NCBI GenBank assembly: GCA_020632995.1
Contig: JACKEN010000001.1
Span: forward strand, 2,078,001-2,142,000
Origin: Deltaproteobacteria bacterium
GTDB taxonomy: Bacteria; Myxococcota; Kuafuiibacteriia; Kuafuiibacteriales; Kuafuiibacteriaceae
Direction of reading: 5' to 3'
DNA length: 64,000 nucleotides
Part shown: positions 42,756 to 51,894 of the stretch, piece by piece
How the letters are laid out: every line of letters begins with the position of its first letter
How positions within the stretch are numbered: the first letter of the stretch is position 1
The notes under the pieces: generated by a model
What the model saw: only the letters and a program-made list of their open reading frames with translations
Told to the model about the DNA's origin: nothing
Database searches by the model: none
Made by a program: the position numbers and the translations under genes

Positions 42756-43832
42756 CTACGAGACGTACAGCGCGCGCTCGAAGTCCGCGGGGTTCGTGGC
42801 CGCGGCCTTGGCGACCTCGAGGGTGAGGATCCCCGCCTGGTAGAGGTCGATGAGGTGCTGGTCGAAGGACTGGGTGTTGTACATCTCGCGGCTGCGCTCG
42901 ATGTAGTCCTTGATCTCGGGGGTCCGGGCCGGGTCCTTGATCAGCTCCACCACGGTCAGGGTGGAGATCATGATCTCCATCGCCACCACCCGCCCCTGGT
43001 TGTCGGAGCGGCGCAACAGACGTTGCGAGATGGTGGCCCTGAGGTTCTCGGCCAGGCGCAGGCGCACCGCCGCCTGGGCGTCGTGGGGGAAGACGTCGAT
43101 GATACGGCCGATGGTCTTGGCCGCGTCGTTGGTGTGGACGGTCGAGAACACCAGGTGGCCGGTCTCGGCCGCCTTCAGGCCGGTGTCGATCGTCACCGCG
43201 TCGCGCATCTCGCCCACCAGGATCACGTCCGGGTCCTGGCGGAGCGCGGCGCGGAGCGCCATCGCGAAGGACTCGGTGTCCGCGCCCACCTCGCGCTGGG
43301 TGATGCGGGAGAGCCGGTCCTCGTGGAGGAACTCGATGGGGTCCTCGATGGTGACGATGTGCTTCCTGGACTCCGTGTTGATCTCGTTGATCATCGCGGC
43401 CAGGGTGGTGCTCTTGCCGGAGCCGGTGACGCCGGTGACGAGCACCAGGCCGCGCTCCTCGCGGGCGATCTTCTTCAGCACCGGGGGCAGGCCGAGCTCG
43501 TCCAGGGTCGGCACCTTGCTCGGGATGACGCGGAGCACCGCCCCGAAGTGCCCCTTCTGCTTGAGGATGTTGACGCGGAAGCGCCCCACCCCGTCGACCA
43601 CGTACGAGGTGTCGTACTCACGCAGGCGGCGCAGGTCCATCTCGAGGCCGTGCCGGGAGAGCATGTGGACGATGAGCCCCGCCATGTCGTCCGGGGTCAG
43701 GGCCTCCAGCTTCACCTCCTTGAGTACGCCGTGCACCCGCAGCGTGGGCTGGGCCCCCGCCTTGATGTGAATGTCCGAGGCCCCCGCCTTGACCGCAGCG
43801 GCCAGGAACTTGTCGAACATCCTCGGCTCCAT
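42756..43832 (-). CDS. Type IV pilus retraction ATPase, PilT/PilU family
   Basis: 358 residues. N-terminal PilT domain (SDIHIKAGAQPTLRVHG), Walker A GVTGSGKST (134-142), TIEDPIEF (Asp box), Walker B LVGEMRD and the His-box STVHTN. The C-terminus lacks the AIRNLIREG helix of classical PilT and instead reads IKDYIERSREMYNTQSFDQHL, closer to PilU and PilT paralogues. These hexamers depolymerise pili at the inner membrane base and power twitching (S-) motility. No other pilus gene lies nearby. The start at 43832 could also be the ATG four codons later. An inverted repeat (43851-43873) lies just upstream. Confidence 0.92.
   Translation of the reverse strand: MEPRMFDKFLAAAVKAGASDIHIKAGAQPTLRVHGVLKEVKLEALTPDDMAGLIVHMLSRHGLEMDLRRLREYDTSYVVDGVGRFRVNILKQKGHFGAVLRVIPSKVPTLDELGLPPVLKKIAREERGLVLVTGVTGSGKSTTLAAMINEINTESRKHIVTIEDPIEFLHEDRLSRITQREVGADTESFAMALRAALRQDPDVILVGEMRDAVTIDTGLKAAETGHLVFSTVHTNDAAKTIGRIIDVFPHDAQAAVRLRLAENLRATISQRLLRRSDNQGRVVAMEIMISTLTVVELIKDPARTPEIKDYIERSREMYNTQSFDQHLIDLYQAGILTLEVAKAAATNPADFERALYVS
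43013..43026. repeat. Iterated palindrome GCAACAGACGTTGC
   Basis: An exact site in the pilT-like gene, written on the coding strand as CAA-CGT-CTG-TTG, with three uncommon codons. Confidence 0.6.
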
Positions 43833-43850
43833 GGCTGCTTCCAGGTCTCG

Positions 43851-43873
43851 CTTGACCCAGGGGGGGAGTCAAG
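43851..43873. promoter_or_regulatory. Inverted repeat CTTGAC-N11-GTCAAG in the pilT promoter region
   Basis: A perfect 6-bp inverted repeat separated by 11 bases, centred about 30 bp upstream of the pilT-like start and about 75 bp upstream of the divergent lipoprotein gene. On the minus strand one arm reads TTGACT and could be a -35 box, but no good -10 follows. The arms share the TTGAC half of the dispersed motif, with a wider spacer. It may be an operator. Confidence 0.4.
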
Positions 43874-43935
43874 GTGCCCGCGGGGCACTCGGTTCCGGAT
43901 TGATCCCGGGGGCCTTTCCCGGGTACTGCCCTGAC

Positions 43936-45864
43936 GTGGGCAATCTCCGCGTTGTTCGGGTCTTCGGACTCCTGGCTGTGCTCGTGGTGGCGGGCTGTGA
44001 CTGCGGCGACGGCAACCTCAACCCCGTCCCCGATCAGGACGCTGGGGTCTCCGGGCGCTGCACCACCAACGACGACTGCGCCACCGGCGAGGTCTGCACC
44101 GCGGGCGCCTGCGTCTCCCTGGACCAGTGTGGCCCCGACCAGCCCTGCCCCGACCCCGAGCAGACCTGCATCGACGGCGACCGCGGCTACCGGATCTGCG
44201 TGTACACCCGCTGCGAGTCCGACGACGAGTGCCAGACGCTGACGTGTGATCCCGACCTGGTGCCGGCCTGCGTGGGCGGCGGCTGCCAGTGCGGCGTCCC
44301 CTGCCAGGGCGGCTGCCCCTTCGGCCAGGGCTGCTGCATCCCGACCGACACCTGCCAGGACCTCCCGGCCGAGTGCATGGACCTCACCTGCCCGCCCGGC
44401 CAATTCGTCTCGGTCACCTCTACCGGCGCCTGGAGCGCCCAGGCCTGCGAGGTGCTGGGCGAGACCTGCCAGTGCGAGCGCCTGCCGCCCCTCCCCGAAG
44501 GCGACATCGGGCTGTATTCGGCCCTGGAGCACGACGGCCAGGGCTATGTCATGACCGCCTACAACCTGACCTACGGCGACCTGATGTTCGGGGTGGTCCA
44601 AGGTGACGGGCAGGTGGCGTGGGAGTTCGTGGATGGCGTCCCGACCTCCACCACGCCCGACGACATCACCGGCGACATCGACGGCCCGCGCCGCGGCAAC
44701 GGCGCCCCCGGCCCCGACGTGGGCCTGTACACCGACGTGGTCGCGGCGGCCGACGGCACCCCGCACGTGGTCTACCAGGACCGGGACCAGGGCGCCCTCA
44801 AGTACGCGCGCCTCACCCCCCAGGGCTGGCAGACCCACACGGTCGACGGCGCCAACATCGGCGACACCGGGCGCTACGCCGCGGTGGCCCTCGACGCCCA
44901 GGAGCGCCCGGTGGTGGCCTACCTCTCCTACAAGGAGGACGTCGGCGGCCGCCGCGTGTCCACCCTGCGCCTCGCGGTGGCGACGAGCGCCACCCCCGGC
45001 GCGCCCGGCGACTGGGGCCGCCGCGATCTCGAGACCCTCGACCTCACCGGGCTGTCCTGCGCCGAGCGCTGCAACGTCAACGAGGTCTGCCTCCGCAGCA
45101 CCGACCGCTGCGTCGTCCCCGACGACGAGCAGGCCTGCAGCCCGCGCTGCGAGGCGCGGGAGGCTTGTGTCAACGCGACCTGCGAGCCGGTCCGCTCCCT
45201 GCCCACCTTCATGGGCCTGCCCCGAGCCCGCGGCCTGTGGCCCTCCGCCGCGCTCCTGCCCGACGGCGGGCTCCTCGTCGCGTACCACGACCGGGTCGAC
45301 ATGAGCCTGAAGGTGGCCCGCATCTCCGGCCCGGACCTTTTGCAAGGTGCGTTGACCATCACCACCATCGAGGGCACCGGCGGGCCCACCGGCGCGGGCG
45401 AGGAGACCGGCCTGTACCCCAGCCTCGTCGTGACCCCCGGCGGTGAGATCCACCTCGCCTACGTGAACGCCACCCGCCAGACCCTGCGCTACCGGAACCT
45501 GAACGCGCAGCTGGCCACGGTGGTGGTGGAGGACGTGGAGTCCGGCCTCGGCCAGGGCAGCGGCCCCGACGGCGAGCTCATCGGGGCGGACGCCGCCCTG
45601 GTGGTGGACGGCAGCGGCCGGGTCCGGGTCGCCTACCAGAACGCCACCCTGGGCGACCTCCGCTACGCCCGCCGCGACGGCGCCGACACCTGGACCCTCA
45701 TCACCCTGGCCGGCGACGAGCCCACCTATCAGGGCACCTACGGCTTCTACACCGACCAGGTGCTCAACCGGCAGGGCACGGAGCCCATGGTGAGCACCTA
45801 CCGCTACTTCCTCTCGGCCGAGCAGGGCCCGAGGAACGGGGTGTCGGTCTTCTCTCCCCCCTGA
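43936..45864 (+). CDS. Cys-rich, beta-propeller-like lipoprotein
   Basis: 642 residues. The GTG at 43936 begins the lipoprotein signal (LAVLVVAGC, Cys21). Residues 30-190 are Cys-rich units (CTTNDDCATGEVC, CESDDECQTLTC, CGVPCQGGCPFGQGCC). From about residue 190 the protein has repeated blade-like blocks that contain HV-V-YQD, GRYAAVALDAQERPVVAYLSY, PSLVVTPGGEIHLAYVN and VVDGSGRVRVAYQN, as in secreted BNR/propeller-type proteins, interrupted by a second Cys-rich insert near 375-425. Probably a surface-exposed binding protein. The longer open frame upstream is not coding-like. Confidence 0.85.
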   Translation: MGNLRVVRVFGLLAVLVVAGCDCGDGNLNPVPDQDAGVSGRCTTNDDCATGEVCTAGACVSLDQCGPDQPCPDPEQTCIDGDRGYRICVYTRCESDDECQTLTCDPDLVPACVGGGCQCGVPCQGGCPFGQGCCIPTDTCQDLPAECMDLTCPPGQFVSVTSTGAWSAQACEVLGETCQCERLPPLPEGDIGLYSALEHDGQGYVMTAYNLTYGDLMFGVVQGDGQVAWEFVDGVPTSTTPDDITGDIDGPRRGNGAPGPDVGLYTDVVAAADGTPHVVYQDRDQGALKYARLTPQGWQTHTVDGANIGDTGRYAAVALDAQERPVVAYLSYKEDVGGRRVSTLRLAVATSATPGAPGDWGRRDLETLDLTGLSCAERCNVNEVCLRSTDRCVVPDDEQACSPRCEAREACVNATCEPVRSLPTFMGLPRARGLWPSAALLPDGGLLVAYHDRVDMSLKVARISGPDLLQGALTITTIEGTGGPTGAGEETGLYPSLVVTPGGEIHLAYVNATRQTLRYRNLNAQLATVVVEDVESGLGQGSGPDGELIGADAALVVDGSGRVRVAYQNATLGDLRYARRDGADTWTLITLAGDEPTYQGTYGFYTDQVLNRQGTEPMVSTYRYFLSAEQGPRNGVSVFSPP

Positions 45865-45947
45865 GGTCACGGCGCGACGGCGCCGGCGTCCCCCCCGCCT
45901 CGAACGTACCGCGGATAAAGCGACATCCTCCACTGCACCAAGCCGGC

Positions 45948-45970
45948 GAGGGCCCCAGATGGCGGCCCTC
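45948..45970 (+). other. Hairpin in the leader of the HExxH-protease operon
   Basis: A 7-bp perfect stem (GAGGGCC / GGCCCTC) with a 9-base loop lies immediately before the AGGAAGG ribosome site of the next gene. It may shield or stabilise the leader; its position is wrong for a terminator of the upstream gene unless both functions overlap. Confidence 0.35.
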
Positions 45971-45986
45971 AGGAAGGCAGAAAACA

Positions 45987-46835
45987 GTGAAGGCACGTCC
46001 ACCTACCCTGGCGCTGGTCGCCACGCTCGCCGCTGCGAGCTGTGGCCAGGAGGCGCCCACCGCGACCGACGATCAACCCCTTCGGGCAACGCAGACCTTG
46101 GGCACCGTGGGCCCCATGGAGACGGTCCGCGGCCCATCGACCCCCGAGAGGTCGTCCAGCATCACGGCGGCCCTCGCGAAGGACGAGGGCCGAGAGCAGT
46201 CCTGCGCCGAGGGGCTGGAGCCCCCGCCGATCGCGCTCGAGTGGGCGGCTCTCGGAGAGCATGAGCTCGCCGAACGCGTAGACCCCCACCACCTCGAGCT
46301 CGTCGTGCGCAACCAGACTGGCGCGCTCCTGAAGGTCAGGTTGCGCTTCGAGGCCGACGCCGGCACCCCGAGCTCGGTGCGCGTCGGGGGCCCGACGTTC
46401 GTCGTCGACGCTCGGGAGGCCAAGACGATCACGTTCGACCTCGCCGCGCTCGACCTGCCGGTCGAGAAGATGCGGACCTCGGGCATGTTGTTCTCTTCGG
46501 CCGAGGTCTTCGACGCCGAGGGGCAGCAGCTGATCTCGGCCGTCTCCGCGCCGCTGTTCTGGCACTCCGGGACGGCCAAGCCGAGCCTCGATCCGACGAT
46601 GAAGTCCGGCTTGACGGTCTACGACGAGCGCACCCACGAGCAGCGCTTCCAAGGTGGCGCCGCGCTCCGGGGCGACACCGTGCTCCCGACCCTGGAGGGC
46701 GACCAGCCGTCGCGGGTCTTCTTCGGCGACGTCGCCATCGTCACCAAGGGCCGGACCACGCCCAAGGACCTGGAGGCCCGAGGCCTGCTGAAGAGCGCCA
46801 ACCCCGTCGTCGATGACGTCGTGGAGGAGAACTGA
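45987..46835 (+). CDS. Lipoprotein paired with the HExxH protease
   Basis: 282 residues. GTG start with AGGAAGG 16 bases upstream; the lipoprotein signal ends in AAASC (Cys19). The mature part has a beta-sandwich-like middle (LELVVRNQTGALLKVRLRF, VDAREAKTITFDLA) and no further motif. It ends 2 bp before the protease gene, so it is likely a membrane-bound partner, inhibitor or chaperone of that protease; this is inference from spacing. Confidence 0.78.
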   Translation: MKARPPTLALVATLAAASCGQEAPTATDDQPLRATQTLGTVGPMETVRGPSTPERSSSITAALAKDEGREQSCAEGLEPPPIALEWAALGEHELAERVDPHHLELVVRNQTGALLKVRLRFEADAGTPSSVRVGGPTFVVDAREAKTITFDLAALDLPVEKMRTSGMLFSSAEVFDAEGQQLISAVSAPLFWHSGTAKPSLDPTMKSGLTVYDERTHEQRFQGGAALRGDTVLPTLEGDQPSRVFFGDVAIVTKGRTTPKDLEARGLLKSANPVVDDVVEEN

Positions 46836-46837
46836 TC

Positions 46838-48223
46838 ATGCGACCCGCTCGAACCCTTCCTCTACCGCTGCTGGCCGCAGCGCTCTTCTACGCCGCCCCC
46901 GCCCAAGCCGACTACACGATCTGCGTGGTCGGGCGGGTGCAGACCATCGACTCTGGCAAGACCATCCCGCGCGGGCCGAACGCCGGTGACACGGAGGACT
47001 ACTGGAGCAACGCCGACAGCGGCATCAACAAGGCGCTCCAGGGGATCTTCGTGATCGTGGACCCCCCACAGGGCGCCGACCAGGGCGAGTGGACGGACGG
47101 TGACGGCTGCGCCGACTTCAGCGGCTCCGTCCAGAACGCCAACGTCATCATCCGGTCCCGAACCAAGCGCAACGGGAACCACATGATCCTGCACGGTCAG
47201 CCCGACACGTTCTCTCCCACGACGTCCGGCTGGTCGTACGTCTTCTCCAACCAGAACCTGAACTCGAACCAGACCTACACCTATCAGAACATCGGGAGCG
47301 GCATCGCGAAGTGGACGGCGCTGTTCACCGCCAACTTCACGCTGGACCGCTGGAAGAACGTCACAACGGGCAAGTACATCCACCTGGGCGTGGACGAATC
47401 CTGCGTCGCGTCCCCGCCCTCGGCCCGCACCGACAACCGCGCCAGCGCGCACTACGGGCCTGGAAGCAGCGCCTCCAACAGTCAGATCACGTCTGGGTGG
47501 CACTACCTGGTGCTCTCCAACTGCTCGAGCACGCTGCTGACCCGCCGCAAGTCCATCGTCTCCCACGAAGTGGGTCACGCTCTCGCTGCCCTGTTCTACG
47601 CGGACAGCTCGAGCGCGGCGAACGGTGACGAGCCGAACTGCACCGACCTCAACAACGATCTGGACCCCGCCCGCAGCCCGAACAGCAGCGCGTGCACCGG
47701 ATCGTCCAACTCGTACTCGATCTACACGAAGGAATGGAACTCCATCGCCTTCCGAGAGGGCTTCGCGCACTTCGTGGCCGCGGCGGCCTGGAGCGACAAG
47801 GACGACGCGGGTCGAGCCGGGTCCAGCGGCACCGGGCACGAAGCCGAGTTCACCTGGTTCAACGACCCTCAGGACCTTCGGCGCTACAACCAGGGCTCGG
47901 GCACCAACAATGGTGGGCGGCTCGAGAACATCTGTTGTGTCGAGCCAGGCAGCAACTGCTCGACGTCGTGGGACAGCGCCGCGACCAACGGCGACTGGAT
48001 GCGCTTCTTGTGGTCCTACTTCACCGACGACACCTGCGGCAGCGCCCCCACCAAGAAGGAGATGCTGCAGATCTACCAGAGGACGCGTTTGAACGGCGGC
48101 CTGACGAAGGGCAACTACTATACCCGAGCCCGAACGGCGATGCGCCAGCTCGTCACCTCGAGCTGCCTGCGGGGCCGCTGGGATACGTGGGCGATGAGGA
48201 CGGGCGTCGACAACGACACCTGA
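46838..48223 (+). CDS. Secreted HExxH zinc metalloprotease-like protein
   Basis: 461 residues with a Sec signal peptide (cleavage after PAQA, residue 24). The zinc motif HEVGH is at residues 243-247 (IVSHEVGHALAALF). About 60 residues on, AFREGFAHFVAAA offers Glu307 as a possible third ligand, which would make it gluzincin-like. Several Cys in the second half (CTD, CCVEPGSNC, CGS) suggest disulfides. No standard peptidase family assigned. Codons are slightly less GC-biased than in neighbours. It is the second gene of a two-gene operon with the preceding lipoprotein and meets the beta-lactamase-like gene tail to tail 12 bp downstream. Confidence 0.82.
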   Translation: MRPARTLPLPLLAAALFYAAPAQADYTICVVGRVQTIDSGKTIPRGPNAGDTEDYWSNADSGINKALQGIFVIVDPPQGADQGEWTDGDGCADFSGSVQNANVIIRSRTKRNGNHMILHGQPDTFSPTTSGWSYVFSNQNLNSNQTYTYQNIGSGIAKWTALFTANFTLDRWKNVTTGKYIHLGVDESCVASPPSARTDNRASAHYGPGSSASNSQITSGWHYLVLSNCSSTLLTRRKSIVSHEVGHALAALFYADSSSAANGDEPNCTDLNNDLDPARSPNSSACTGSSNSYSIYTKEWNSIAFREGFAHFVAAAAWSDKDDAGRAGSSGTGHEAEFTWFNDPQDLRRYNQGSGTNNGGRLENICCVEPGSNCSTSWDSAATNGDWMRFLWSYFTDDTCGSAPTKKEMLQIYQRTRLNGGLTKGNYYTRARTAMRQLVTSSCLRGRWDTWAMRTGVDNDT

Positions 48224-48235
48224 TGCCCCCTCGCC

Positions 48236-49246
48236 TCACTCGACCGGAAACAGGATCTGCTCGATCGCCGCGTGGAGCGCGCGGGAGTGGGACTGTCCGT
48301 CGGCGGTGTCGCCCGCGTGCGTGAGGACGACGATCACGACGCGCTCGTCTGGGTAGGCGTAGAGCAGCGCGTTCGGTCCGAAGTCCTCGTTCCCGCGGAC
48401 GAAGACCCGGCGTACGCCGCCGTCGGTCGTCCCGACGAACCAGCCCGCCGCGGCGTGGCCCTCCCGAATCTCCGCGACCGGCGTGAAGAGCGCCGCGGCG
48501 TCGGCGACGACCCGGCCGCGCTCCTCTGCCCGGGCGGGGACCAGCGCGCGATACCAGCGGAAGAGATCCTCGGTCGTCGAGTACCAGCCCTGACCGCCCC
48601 AGCTCCGCCGCCGGAGGCGCTCGGGGGTCGCCTCCTTCGCCGGCGCCACGAGCGCGGCGCGCGCCTCGTCGGTCTGCCCGGTGTCGTCCAGGCCCAGCGG
48701 GGCGAGGAGCTCGCGCTCCACGAAGGTGGGGTACGGCGCCCCGCTCACGACCTCGACGATCGCGGCCGCGAGTTGATAGTTGTCGTTGGAGTATCCGAAC
48801 GCCTCGCCCGGCGGGCGCGCCAGCGGGACTCGGGCGATCGCGCTGACCGCGGCTTGCCGATCCGCCGCGTCCTCGCTCGCGTAGGTCTGGGGCAAGCCGG
48901 AGGTGTGCGTCAGCAGCTGGCGCACGGTGATCGCTCGCTTGTCCTCCGGGAGGTCCTCGAAGAACCTCGACAGCGGATCATCGAGCGTGAGCTTGCCGCG
49001 ATCGCGGCACACGAGGATCGCGGCGGCGGCGAACTGCTTGCCGACCGACGCGATCCAGAAGCGCGTCTTCGTCCCGCGCGGCACGCCGTGGGCGCGGTGC
49101 ACGAGGATCTCGTCGTCGCGCGCGACCAGAACGGAGCCCGTGAAGCCGGCGCGGATCTGCCGGTCGATCGCCGCGTCGATCGCGGCGCTCGGTCCGCTCG
49201 CGCAGCCTGCCGCGAGCACGAGGAGCAACCCGAGGGCGCGCTTCAC
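48236..49246 (-). CDS. Serine hydrolase of the class C beta-lactamase/PBP-like superfamily, lipoprotein
   Basis: 336 residues; signal ends in LAAGC (Cys15). The SxxK motif is S67-V-G-K70, the YxN motif is Y152-S-N154 and the third motif, usually KTG or HTG, appears as RGNEDFG near residue 288. LTHTSGLP is typical of the esterase/peptidase branch. Being membrane-anchored and lacking AmpC-like details, it is more likely an esterase or D,D-peptidase-like enzyme than a resistance beta-lactamase. Convergent with the HExxH gene. Confidence 0.88.
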   Translation of the reverse strand: MKRALGLLLVLAAGCASGPSAAIDAAIDRQIRAGFTGSVLVARDDEILVHRAHGVPRGTKTRFWIASVGKQFAAAAILVCRDRGKLTLDDPLSRFFEDLPEDKRAITVRQLLTHTSGLPQTYASEDAADRQAAVSAIARVPLARPPGEAFGYSNDNYQLAAAIVEVVSGAPYPTFVERELLAPLGLDDTGQTDEARAALVAPAKEATPERLRRRSWGGQGWYSTTEDLFRWYRALVPARAEERGRVVADAAALFTPVAEIREGHAAAGWFVGTTDGGVRRVFVRGNEDFGPNALLYAYPDERVVIVVLTHAGDTADGQSHSRALHAAIEQILFPVE

Positions 49247-49337
49247 AAGGCGTCCGGTACACGCAGGGGGCCCGGCGCAGCAAGGGCCCCGATGTAGTCA
49301 CGCCCTTCACATTCGGCGCGGGCTCCAGCGCGCCCGG

Positions 49338-49865
49338 CTACTCCCGCTCGACCGGGCAGGCCCCGAGCAGCGGGGCGTCGGTGTTCTCGCCCCCCTGAGG
49401 CCGCAAGGCAACCTGCAGCGTCACCGGGGCCTCGGGGCTCGACACCGCGCCCATGACCCGCGCCACCCCGTCGGGCGCCATGCGGCCCTCGAGCTCGAAG
49501 CGCTGCCGGACCCAGTCGCGCTCGTTTCGGGCGCGCAGGCTCACCTCGAGCTCCACCCGCACCGCGCCGTCCCCCTCGCGGAACGCGCAGGCCTTGAGCT
49601 CCTGGTCCTGGTCCGCCGCGTTGTCGGTGGCGGTGGCGCAGGCGTGGTTCGCCACCCCCAGGCGCACCGCGTAGGCGGCGTGGTGGGGCCGGGTGACGTA
49701 GACGTCGACGAGGTACGCGGCGCCGGCCGCGGGCTCGGGGACGGGGTCCGGCGCAGCGTCCGCGGGCCGGGGCTCGGGCACCATGCCGAGCAGGGCCACC
49801 GTGACGCTGGTGGCGACGCCCAACATGACGCCGCCGAGGAGGAGGGAACGGAGGGGGTTGTTCAT
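49338..49865 (-). CDS. Secreted or membrane-anchored protein, unknown
   Basis: 175 residues. The first 28 residues are a signal or anchor segment (LLLGGVMLGVATSVTVALLGMV); an Ala/Pro/Asp linker follows, then a beta-rich domain of about 120 residues with three Cys. ATG at 49865. No family recognised. The 91 bp downstream, before the beta-lactamase-like gene, have no visible feature. Confidence 0.65.
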   Translation of the reverse strand: MNNPLRSLLLGGVMLGVATSVTVALLGMVPEPRPADAAPDPVPEPAAGAAYLVDVYVTRPHHAAYAVRLGVANHACATATDNAADQDQELKACAFREGDGAVRVELEVSLRARNERDWVRQRFELEGRMAPDGVARVMGAVSSPEAPVTLQVALRPQGGENTDAPLLGACPVERE

Positions 49866-50065
49866 GGAGGGCGACCAAAGCAACCGTCGTGCCACGCCGC
49901 CCCGCCCCTGCGTACCAGGCCCGGCCGGACAGAGTGTCCCGGCCCCGGCCGCGCCCAGCGACAATGCGTCCGGGCCGCCCTGGGGCGTCACTTGCCTTTC
50001 CCGCGCCACGCGTTCCTCATGGAGCGTCAGAGGGCGGGCCAGCGATCTTCGGCCCGCGCGACGCC

Positions 50066-51823
50066 ATGACGCTCCACCCCCCAGCCTCCCCCGCGGAGGT
50101 CGACACCACGCCCCCGGCCGCCGGGGTCACGCGCCCGTCCGAGGAGACGGACGACCCCTCCTTACCCCGGGCGTCCGTGCCCCCCGCGGGGCACGACGCC
50201 GACGACCTGGATCCGGCCCGCACGCTCTGCGCGCCCGACGCCCTGGCCGCGCGCCTGGGGCCGGCGTGGCCGCACCTGGTGCGCCTGCTCGGCCCGATCG
50301 AGGAGGCCCACACCCTCGAGGGGGTCTGCGCCGCGGCGCTCGCCGCGATGCTCCCCGACGGCCTCGAGCGCCCGCGTTCACGGCAAGCTCTCTTGCGAGC
50401 GGCGGGGCCTGAGCGGGGGCTGGTGAACCTGTTCCTCGACGCCCTCGGCCCGCGCGAGCGGGCCCTGCTCTTCGACGGCGCCCTGCCCCCGCGCGCCCTG
50501 GCGGCAGCCTACGCGCGCCGGGCCGCCCATCGCGCCGCGTCCGGGGTCGACCATGCCGCCCTCGAGGCGGCGGAGCGCGCGCGGGTGGACGTCATCGTGG
50601 TGGGCGCCGGCCTCGCCGGGCTCACCGCGGCCCAGGACCTCGAGCAGGCTGGCTTGCGGGTCCTGGTGCTCGAGGCCTCCGCCCGGGTCGGCGGCCGGGC
50701 CGAGGTCGAGACCGTGGACGGCACCCCGATCGACCTCGGCGCGGCGTGGATCCACGACGCCCCCCAGAACCCCCTCACCGAGCTGGCTCGGCGCCTCGGC
50801 CTGACCCTGCGCACCGACGCCGGGCCGCGCTGGGTGTTCGGCGGGCCGGGCACGCCCCAGGCCGAGGGGCGTCGCCTGCAGGCGGCCTACGACGCGCTGT
50901 CCGAGGCCTGGCTCCGGGCCGGGCGGCGCTACGACGTGCCCGCGGCCCGGGTGCCGGTGCCCGCGGCGGCCCGGACCGAGGGCGCGGCGGCGCTCTGCGC
51001 GCCCCTCAGCATGGGGGTGGAGCCGGAGCAGGTGTCCACCCGCGACTACGCCACGATCTTCGACGAGGGCCACGCCCTGATGGTCGAGGAGGGCCTGGGC
51101 ACCCTGGTCGAGGCGATGGCCCACGGCCTCACCGTGCTCACCGAGCACCCGGTGCAGCGGGTGGTGTGGCGCGGCGCCGACGGCGTGACCGTGCACGCCG
51201 GGCATCGGCGCTTCAGCGCTCGCGCGGTGCTCCTCACCGTCCCGCCGCGGGCGGTGAGCGCCGGCAAGCTGTCCTTCGATCCGCCGCTCCCCGAGGCCAA
51301 GCGGGCGGCGGCGGAGGCCCTCCCCATGGGCCGCCTCGAGAAGGTGCTGGTGACGTTCGAGCCCGACGCCCTCCCCGCAAGCTGGCCTGCGTTCTTGCGC
51401 CTCCACCACGCCTCTGCCCCCGACGTGGAGCTCCTCGTCCGGCCCTTCGGCCGGCCCTGGGTGGTGGGCTTCGTGGGTGGCGACGCCGCCCGCGCCGCGA
51501 ACCCGGACGAGCGTGCGCGCCGGGTGAAGGCGGTGCTGGCCAGGATCCTCGGCCCCGAGATCATGGATCGCGCCGGGACGGTCCACGCGACCCGGTGGGG
51601 CGAGACCCCGTGGATCCACGGGGCGTATTCGGTCGCCCGGCCTGGCCACCACGCGGCGCGGGCGGCGTGGGGGGCGCCGGTGGCGGGCCGCCTCTTCTTC
51701 GCGGGGGAGGCCGCCCACGGGCGGTGGGCGCAGTGCCTGCCCGGAGCGTTCCTCACCGGCCGATCCGCCGCGCAGGACATCGTGGAGACCCTGGTTCCGC
51801 GCCGCCCCGCCGCGGTGGGGTAG
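50066..51823 (+). CDS. FAD-dependent amine oxidase
   Basis: 585 residues. A 170-residue N-terminal region of unknown role (Pro-rich, then helical) precedes the flavin fold: VVGAGLAGLTAAQDL (dinucleotide motif from residue 180), LEASARVGGRAE and DLGAAWIH. The C-terminal FAD block reads WIHGAYSVARPGH ... RLFFAGEA. These define the flavin monoamine/polyamine oxidase superfamily, which oxidises C-N bonds of amines with O2. There is no signal peptide. The N-terminal extension is not usual and may bind a partner. The start is uncertain, as no ribosome site is evident; the ATG at 50066 begins the first coding-like codons. Confidence 0.88.
   Translation: MTLHPPASPAEVDTTPPAAGVTRPSEETDDPSLPRASVPPAGHDADDLDPARTLCAPDALAARLGPAWPHLVRLLGPIEEAHTLEGVCAAALAAMLPDGLERPRSRQALLRAAGPERGLVNLFLDALGPRERALLFDGALPPRALAAAYARRAAHRAASGVDHAALEAAERARVDVIVVGAGLAGLTAAQDLEQAGLRVLVLEASARVGGRAEVETVDGTPIDLGAAWIHDAPQNPLTELARRLGLTLRTDAGPRWVFGGPGTPQAEGRRLQAAYDALSEAWLRAGRRYDVPAARVPVPAAARTEGAAALCAPLSMGVEPEQVSTRDYATIFDEGHALMVEEGLGTLVEAMAHGLTVLTEHPVQRVVWRGADGVTVHAGHRRFSARAVLLTVPPRAVSAGKLSFDPPLPEAKRAAAEALPMGRLEKVLVTFEPDALPASWPAFLRLHHASAPDVELLVRPFGRPWVVGFVGGDAARAANPDERARRVKAVLARILGPEIMDRAGTVHATRWGETPWIHGAYSVARPGHHAARAAWGAPVAGRLFFAGEAAHGRWAQCLPGAFLTGRSAAQDIVETLVPRRPAAVG
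50383..50396. repeat. Iterated palindrome GCAAGCTCTCTTGC
   Basis: An exact site in the amine oxidase gene, written CGG-CAA-GCT-CTC-TTG-CGA: four of six codons are rare here. Two one-transition variants lie in the same gene, at 50644 and 51377. Confidence 0.65.
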
Positions 51824-51894
51824 CCCCGATGATGTGCGCTCGACCACTTTTCGTATGTGGATCTTCGAGTCGCTTGGTGTAGACATCTCGGCGG

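Noticed and set aside
40656..43934. 1092-aa open frame on the plus strand
   Set aside because: Shadow of the antiporter and pilT genes; the translation is His/Arg-rich low complexity with no motif.
48236..49246. Antibiotic-resistance beta-lactamase
   Set aside because: SxxK and YxN are present, but the third motif and the lipoprotein anchor fit the esterase/peptidase branch; no regulator or resistance context.
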